Assembly (NCBI GenBank): GCA_024231375.1
Contig: JAAEQP010001751.1
Location: 1-8,830, forward strand
Length of the DNA stretch: 8,830 nucleotides
DNA from: a bacterium
GTDB lineage: Bacteria > Hydrogenedentota > Hydrogenedentia > Hydrogenedentiales > SLHB01
Reading direction: 5' to 3'
Shown here piece by piece: positions 6,267 through 8,830 of this stretch. Below the pieces are notes generated by a model. That model had not been told where the DNA came from and did no database searches. It saw nothing but the letters and a program-made list of their open reading frames with translations. A program made the position numbers and the translations under genes. Position 1 is the stretch's first letter; every line of letters begins with the position of its first letter.

Positions 6267-8750
6267 ATGATCGGGAACATGACAGTAGGGAAGCGGATTG
6301 GTCTGGGTTTCGGTGTAGTCCTCCTTATGTTGGCCGTGGTGAGTACGCTTGGCTATGTGGGCGTGAGTTCCATGGGCACAGACTCCCGGGAAGCCATCGT
6401 CAAGAACGAGCTCAGCGAACTCATTGTACAGCGCGAGCTTGACCATATGAAATGGGCCGCCAAGGTAGGCGCTCTGCTGACGGACGAATCCGTGACGGAA
6501 CTGGAAGTGCAGACCGACCCGACCAAGTGCGCCTTCGGGCAGTGGTACTACGGCGATGGCCGGCGGGAAGCGGAGAAGCTGGTGCCTGGCGTGTCGGAAG
6601 TACTGGCCCAGATCGAGAAACCACACAGGGAGCTGCACGAGTCGGCCATCGAGATTGGCGACGTCTACCGGACCTCCCATGGCGACCTCGCAATGACCCT
6701 CGCCGCCCGGTTGCAGGACCATATCGCGTGGAGTGGGAAGGTGTCGCATGCTCTCGCCAGCGAGGGTGGCGGACTGCTGGCCTACCAGGAGCGGGTGCAG
6801 AATGCCGTTGATCAAGCGCTGTCGATCGTGAAGGGCTGCGACGGAGACAATGCCTTGGGCGGAGAGGCCGAGCAGCAGGCGGCGGCCTTGGCCACATTGC
6901 GCCGGATTCGCTACGGCGCGGACAGCACCGACTATCTCTGGGTGAACGACCTGCATCCCAAGATGGTGATGCATCCTTACAAACCCGAGTTGGAAGGGAA
7001 AGACCTGACAGAATCGGCCGACCCAACGGGGAAACGGTTGTTCGTGGACATGGCGAACATCTGCCGACAGGATGGCGGCGGGTTCGTGATGTACCATTGG
7101 CCTCTTCCGGGCACGGAAGATGTCTCACCGAAGATCTCCTACGTGCGCCTGTACGAGCCATGGGGATGGGTGGTTGGAACCGGCGTGTTCCTGGATGCGG
7201 GTAACGAGGATTTGCTGGCGCGCGCTACGGACTATGCAGAGGGCAAGCCCTTCACCCTTGGCGTGCAGACCGATCCCTCGAAGTGCGCATTCGGAAAGTT
7301 TCTGGCCGATCCCGCGACCCACGATTTGAGATCGCACTTCCCAGAGCTTGACACGGCCTTGGCAGCGACGGACGACCCCCATAAGAGGCTTCATGCATGC
7401 GCCATCCGGATCGAAGATCTGGTGACTGAGCGAAAAGCCGACGAAGCCATCCGGTTGTACGAGACGGATTTGTCGACGGCCTTGGAGCAAGTGCGCGGGC
7501 ATTTCCACGAGGCCATGGAGGCTGAACACGAGTACGCCGAGGCGGCCTCATTCGCGGGCCAGGTGTACGCATCAAAGACCAAGCCGAGTTTGGCCCACGT
7601 TCAGGAGTTGCTCGGAGAGACGTCGAACCGTGTGTCCACGGTCGTCGAAGAGACCAACAAAGGCATGCTAACGATGGCCAGTAGGACCAAGGTCTCGGTC
7701 ATGGTGGTGTCTCTGGCCGCTATTGCAGTCGGGATCGTGGGCGCCTTCTTCATCGCGAAGAGTCTTGTCCGCACCCTCAAGAACATCATCGACGGCCTTT
7801 CGGGCGGTTCGGAACAGGTGACAGCCGCATCCGGCCAGGTGGCGGAGGCGAGTCAATCCATGGCTGAAGGCGCGAGCGAACAAGCCTCGAGCCTGGAAGA
7901 GACATCGGCGTCGCTGGAAGAAATGTCCTCCATGACGCAGCGCAATGCGGATCACGCCACACAGGCCAGCACCATGGCCGGTGAGGCACGGGACGCAGCG
8001 CGCGATGGCGCCACCTCGATGGAGCGGATGACCGAGGCCATCGGCAAGATCAAGGCCACCTCGGACGAGACGGCCAAGATCATCAAGACCATCGACGAGA
8101 TTGCGTTCCAGACCAACCTCCTTGCCCTGAATGCCGCGGTCGAGGCCGCCCGCGCCGGCGATGCGGGCAAAGGCTTCGCTGTCGTCGCGGAAGAGGTCCG
8201 GAACTTGGCCAGGCGCAGCGCCGATGCAGCGCGGGACACCTCCGGCCTCATCACGGAATCCCAAGAGAGCGCCGACAGCGGCGTCCGCGTATCCGAAGAG
8301 GTTTCGGAGGTGCTGGGACGCATTCGTGACGGTGTGGAAAAGGTCACGGGCATTCTCGACGAAGTGGCCGCCGCCAGTAAGGAACAGGCCCAAGGCGTCG
8401 AGCAGATCAACGGGGCCGTCACCCAGATGGACAGGGTCACTCAGTCCAACGCCGCGAACTCCGAAGAAGCCGCTTCGGCCAGTGAAGAGCTGTCCGCTCA
8501 GGCCAAGGAGTTGAACGATATGGTGGCCATCCTCTCCGGGCTGGTGGGCGGCGGGGCCGACGGAACCGGCCAGGTCGGTTCGCGACGTGCCGGGCCTCCG
8601 GATTCGACCGCGCAGTTGGCCTACAAACCGTCGGACCGGAGTCGCATGACCCGCGCTGGAAAGCCTGCCCTGCGCGCGGAAGCGCCCGAGAACGGCGCTT
8701 CCCCGGATCAGGTGATCCCCCTGGACGACGACGATTTGGGCGATTTCTGA
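6267..8750 (+). CDS. Methyl-accepting chemotaxis protein with CZB and split-CZB/sCache_2 sensor region
   Basis: An 827-residue transmembrane chemoreceptor. TM1 is about residues 10-34 and TM2 about 477-497, leaving some 440 residues outside the cytoplasm. CZB1 (about 56-131) has the full zinc set H60-x2-W63, C88-AFGQW, H120-x3-H124. A second CZB begins with H152-x2-W155 but its C340-AFGKF and H372-x3-H376 come only after an inserted sCache_2 domain (about 168-312), recognised by [30 protein letters not shown] and [14 protein letters not shown]. After TM2 a HAMP-like start (SLVRTLKNI) passes straight to the methylation helices, with no full HAMP. The signalling tip is at about 611-648 ([20 protein letters not shown]). 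The tail (761-827) is flexible and ends in acidic [13 protein letters not shown] domains bind zinc and in known cytoplasmic cases respond to zinc or oxidants; sCache_2 often binds small organic acids. Probably in one operon with the HATPase under the sigma-54 promoter. Confidence 0.95.
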   Translation: MIGNMTVGKRIGLGFGVVLLMLAVVSTLGYVGVSSMGTDSREAIVKNELSELIVQRELDHMKWAAKVGALLTDESVTELEVQTDPTKCAFGQWYYGDGRREAEKLVPGVSEVLAQIEKPHRELHESAIEIGDVYRTSHGDLAMTLAARLQDHIAWSGKVSHALASEGGGLLAYQERVQNAVDQALSIVKGCDGDNALGGEAEQQAAALATLRRIRYGADSTDYLWVNDLHPKMVMHPYKPELEGKDLTESADPTGKRLFVDMANICRQDGGGFVMYHWPLPGTEDVSPKISYVRLYEPWGWVVGTGVFLDAGNEDLLARATDYAEGKPFTLGVQTDPSKCAFGKFLADPATHDLRSHFPELDTALAATDDPHKRLHACAIRIEDLVTERKADEAIRLYETDLSTALEQVRGHFHEAMEAEHEYAEAASFAGQVYASKTKPSLAHVQELLGETSNRVSTVVEETNKGMLTMASRTKVSVMVVSLAAIAVGIVGAFFIAKSLVRTLKNIIDGLSGGSEQVTAASGQVAEASQSMAEGASEQASSLEETSASLEEMSSMTQRNADHATQASTMAGEARDAARDGATSMERMTEAIGKIKATSDETAKIIKTIDEIAFQTNLLALNAAVEAARAGDAGKGFAVVAEEVRNLARRSADAARDTSGLITESQESADSGVRVSEEVSEVLGRIRDGVEKVTGILDEVAAASKEQAQGVEQINGAVTQMDRVTQSNAANSEEAASASEELSAQAKELNDMVAILSGLVGGGADGTGQVGSRRAGPPDSTAQLAYKPSDRSRMTRAGKPALRAEAPENGASPDQVIPLDDDDLGDF

Positions 8751-8769
8751 CCAACCAGTTGAGACCCCC

Positions 8770-8791
8770 ATCGCAGGTCTCCCCCTGCGAT
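8770..8791 (+). terminator. Hairpin after the chemoreceptor gene, first of two
   Basis: An 8-bp perfect stem ATCGCAGG/CCTGCGAT (8770-8777 with 8784-8791) around a 6-base C-rich loop, 20 bases after the stop codon. No T-tract follows, so it is not a classical intrinsic terminator, but its place suggests transcript end formation or 3'-end protection. Confidence 0.5.
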
Positions 8792-8793
8792 CA

Positions 8794-8818
8794 TTCGCGG
8801 GCCCCTCCCGCCCGCGAA
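8794..8818 (+). terminator. Hairpin after the chemoreceptor gene, second of two
   Basis: A 9-bp perfect stem TTCGCGGGC/GCCCGCGAA (8794-8802 with 8810-8818) with a 7-base loop, two bases after the first hairpin. No T-run follows within the window. A competing 6-bp stem CCCGCC/GGCGGG (8807-8812 with 8820-8825) shares its right arm, so the two cannot form together. Confidence 0.5.
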
Positions 8819-8830
8819 AGGCGGGCGCCG

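Noticed and set aside
5913..7097. Minus-strand open frame of 394 codons across HATPase and chemoreceptor
   Set aside because: It spans the gap between two well-supported plus-strand genes and shows no recognisable domain.
7668..8771. Minus-strand open frame of 367 codons opposite the chemoreceptor signalling domain
   Set aside because: Shadow of the highly conserved signalling helices; no domain of its own.
1..8830. tRNA, rRNA, CRISPR array, transposase or prophage genes
   Set aside because: None seen: no cloverleaf-like sequence, no regularly spaced repeats, and all long plus-strand coding regions are accounted for by the four signalling genes.

Overview
The window is GC-rich bacterial DNA holding one compact, all-plus-strand sensory locus of four genes, with a repeat-bearing intergenic region in front of it. 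No marker gene fixes the taxon. The many-PAS kinase, the NtrC-type regulator, the HAMP-less chemoreceptor with an acidic tail, and the REP-like hairpins fit a signalling-rich Gram-negative such as a Desulfobacterota/deltaproteobacterium or a PVC/Hydrogenedentes-like lineage. That placement is inference.

Layout. Positions 1-90 look like the control region of a gene leaving to the left: a minus-strand -35/-10, two tandem CTAA-N4-TTAG palindromes over the expected start of transcription, an ACCTCC-complement ribosome binding site and an ATG at 13. Positions 90-486 are non-coding but structured, including an inverted pair of REP-like hairpins with GTAG feet and compensating stem changes, then a sigma-70-like promoter. 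Positions 487-3984 encode a membrane-anchored histidine kinase with six PAS domains. It overlaps by ATGA a sigma-54-dependent response regulator (3981-5399; REC, AAA+ with intact GAFTGA, Fis-type HTH). The 290-bp gap after it carries three palindromes and a near-consensus -24/-12 (sigma-54) promoter at 5601-5616. Downstream are a small RsbW/SpoIIAB-like HATPase (best start TTG 5687, ending 6208) and a chemoreceptor (6267-8750). Two strong hairpins follow the last stop.

How it may work together. The kinase would sense a signal through its PAS array and phosphorylate the co-translated regulator at Asp61. The regulator, bound to upstream palindromes, would open the sigma-54 promoter just behind its own gene and switch on the HATPase and the chemoreceptor. 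This turns a two-component system into a switch for deploying a receptor. It is inference from gene order plus promoter and enhancer-like sequence.

The most unusual protein feature is in the chemoreceptor. Its extracytoplasmic part holds two CZB (zinc-binding) motif sets, and the second is split by about 160 extra residues that form an sCache_2 ligand-binding domain. The junction can be placed because both CZB copies share a nearly identical segment around the zinc-ligand cysteine.
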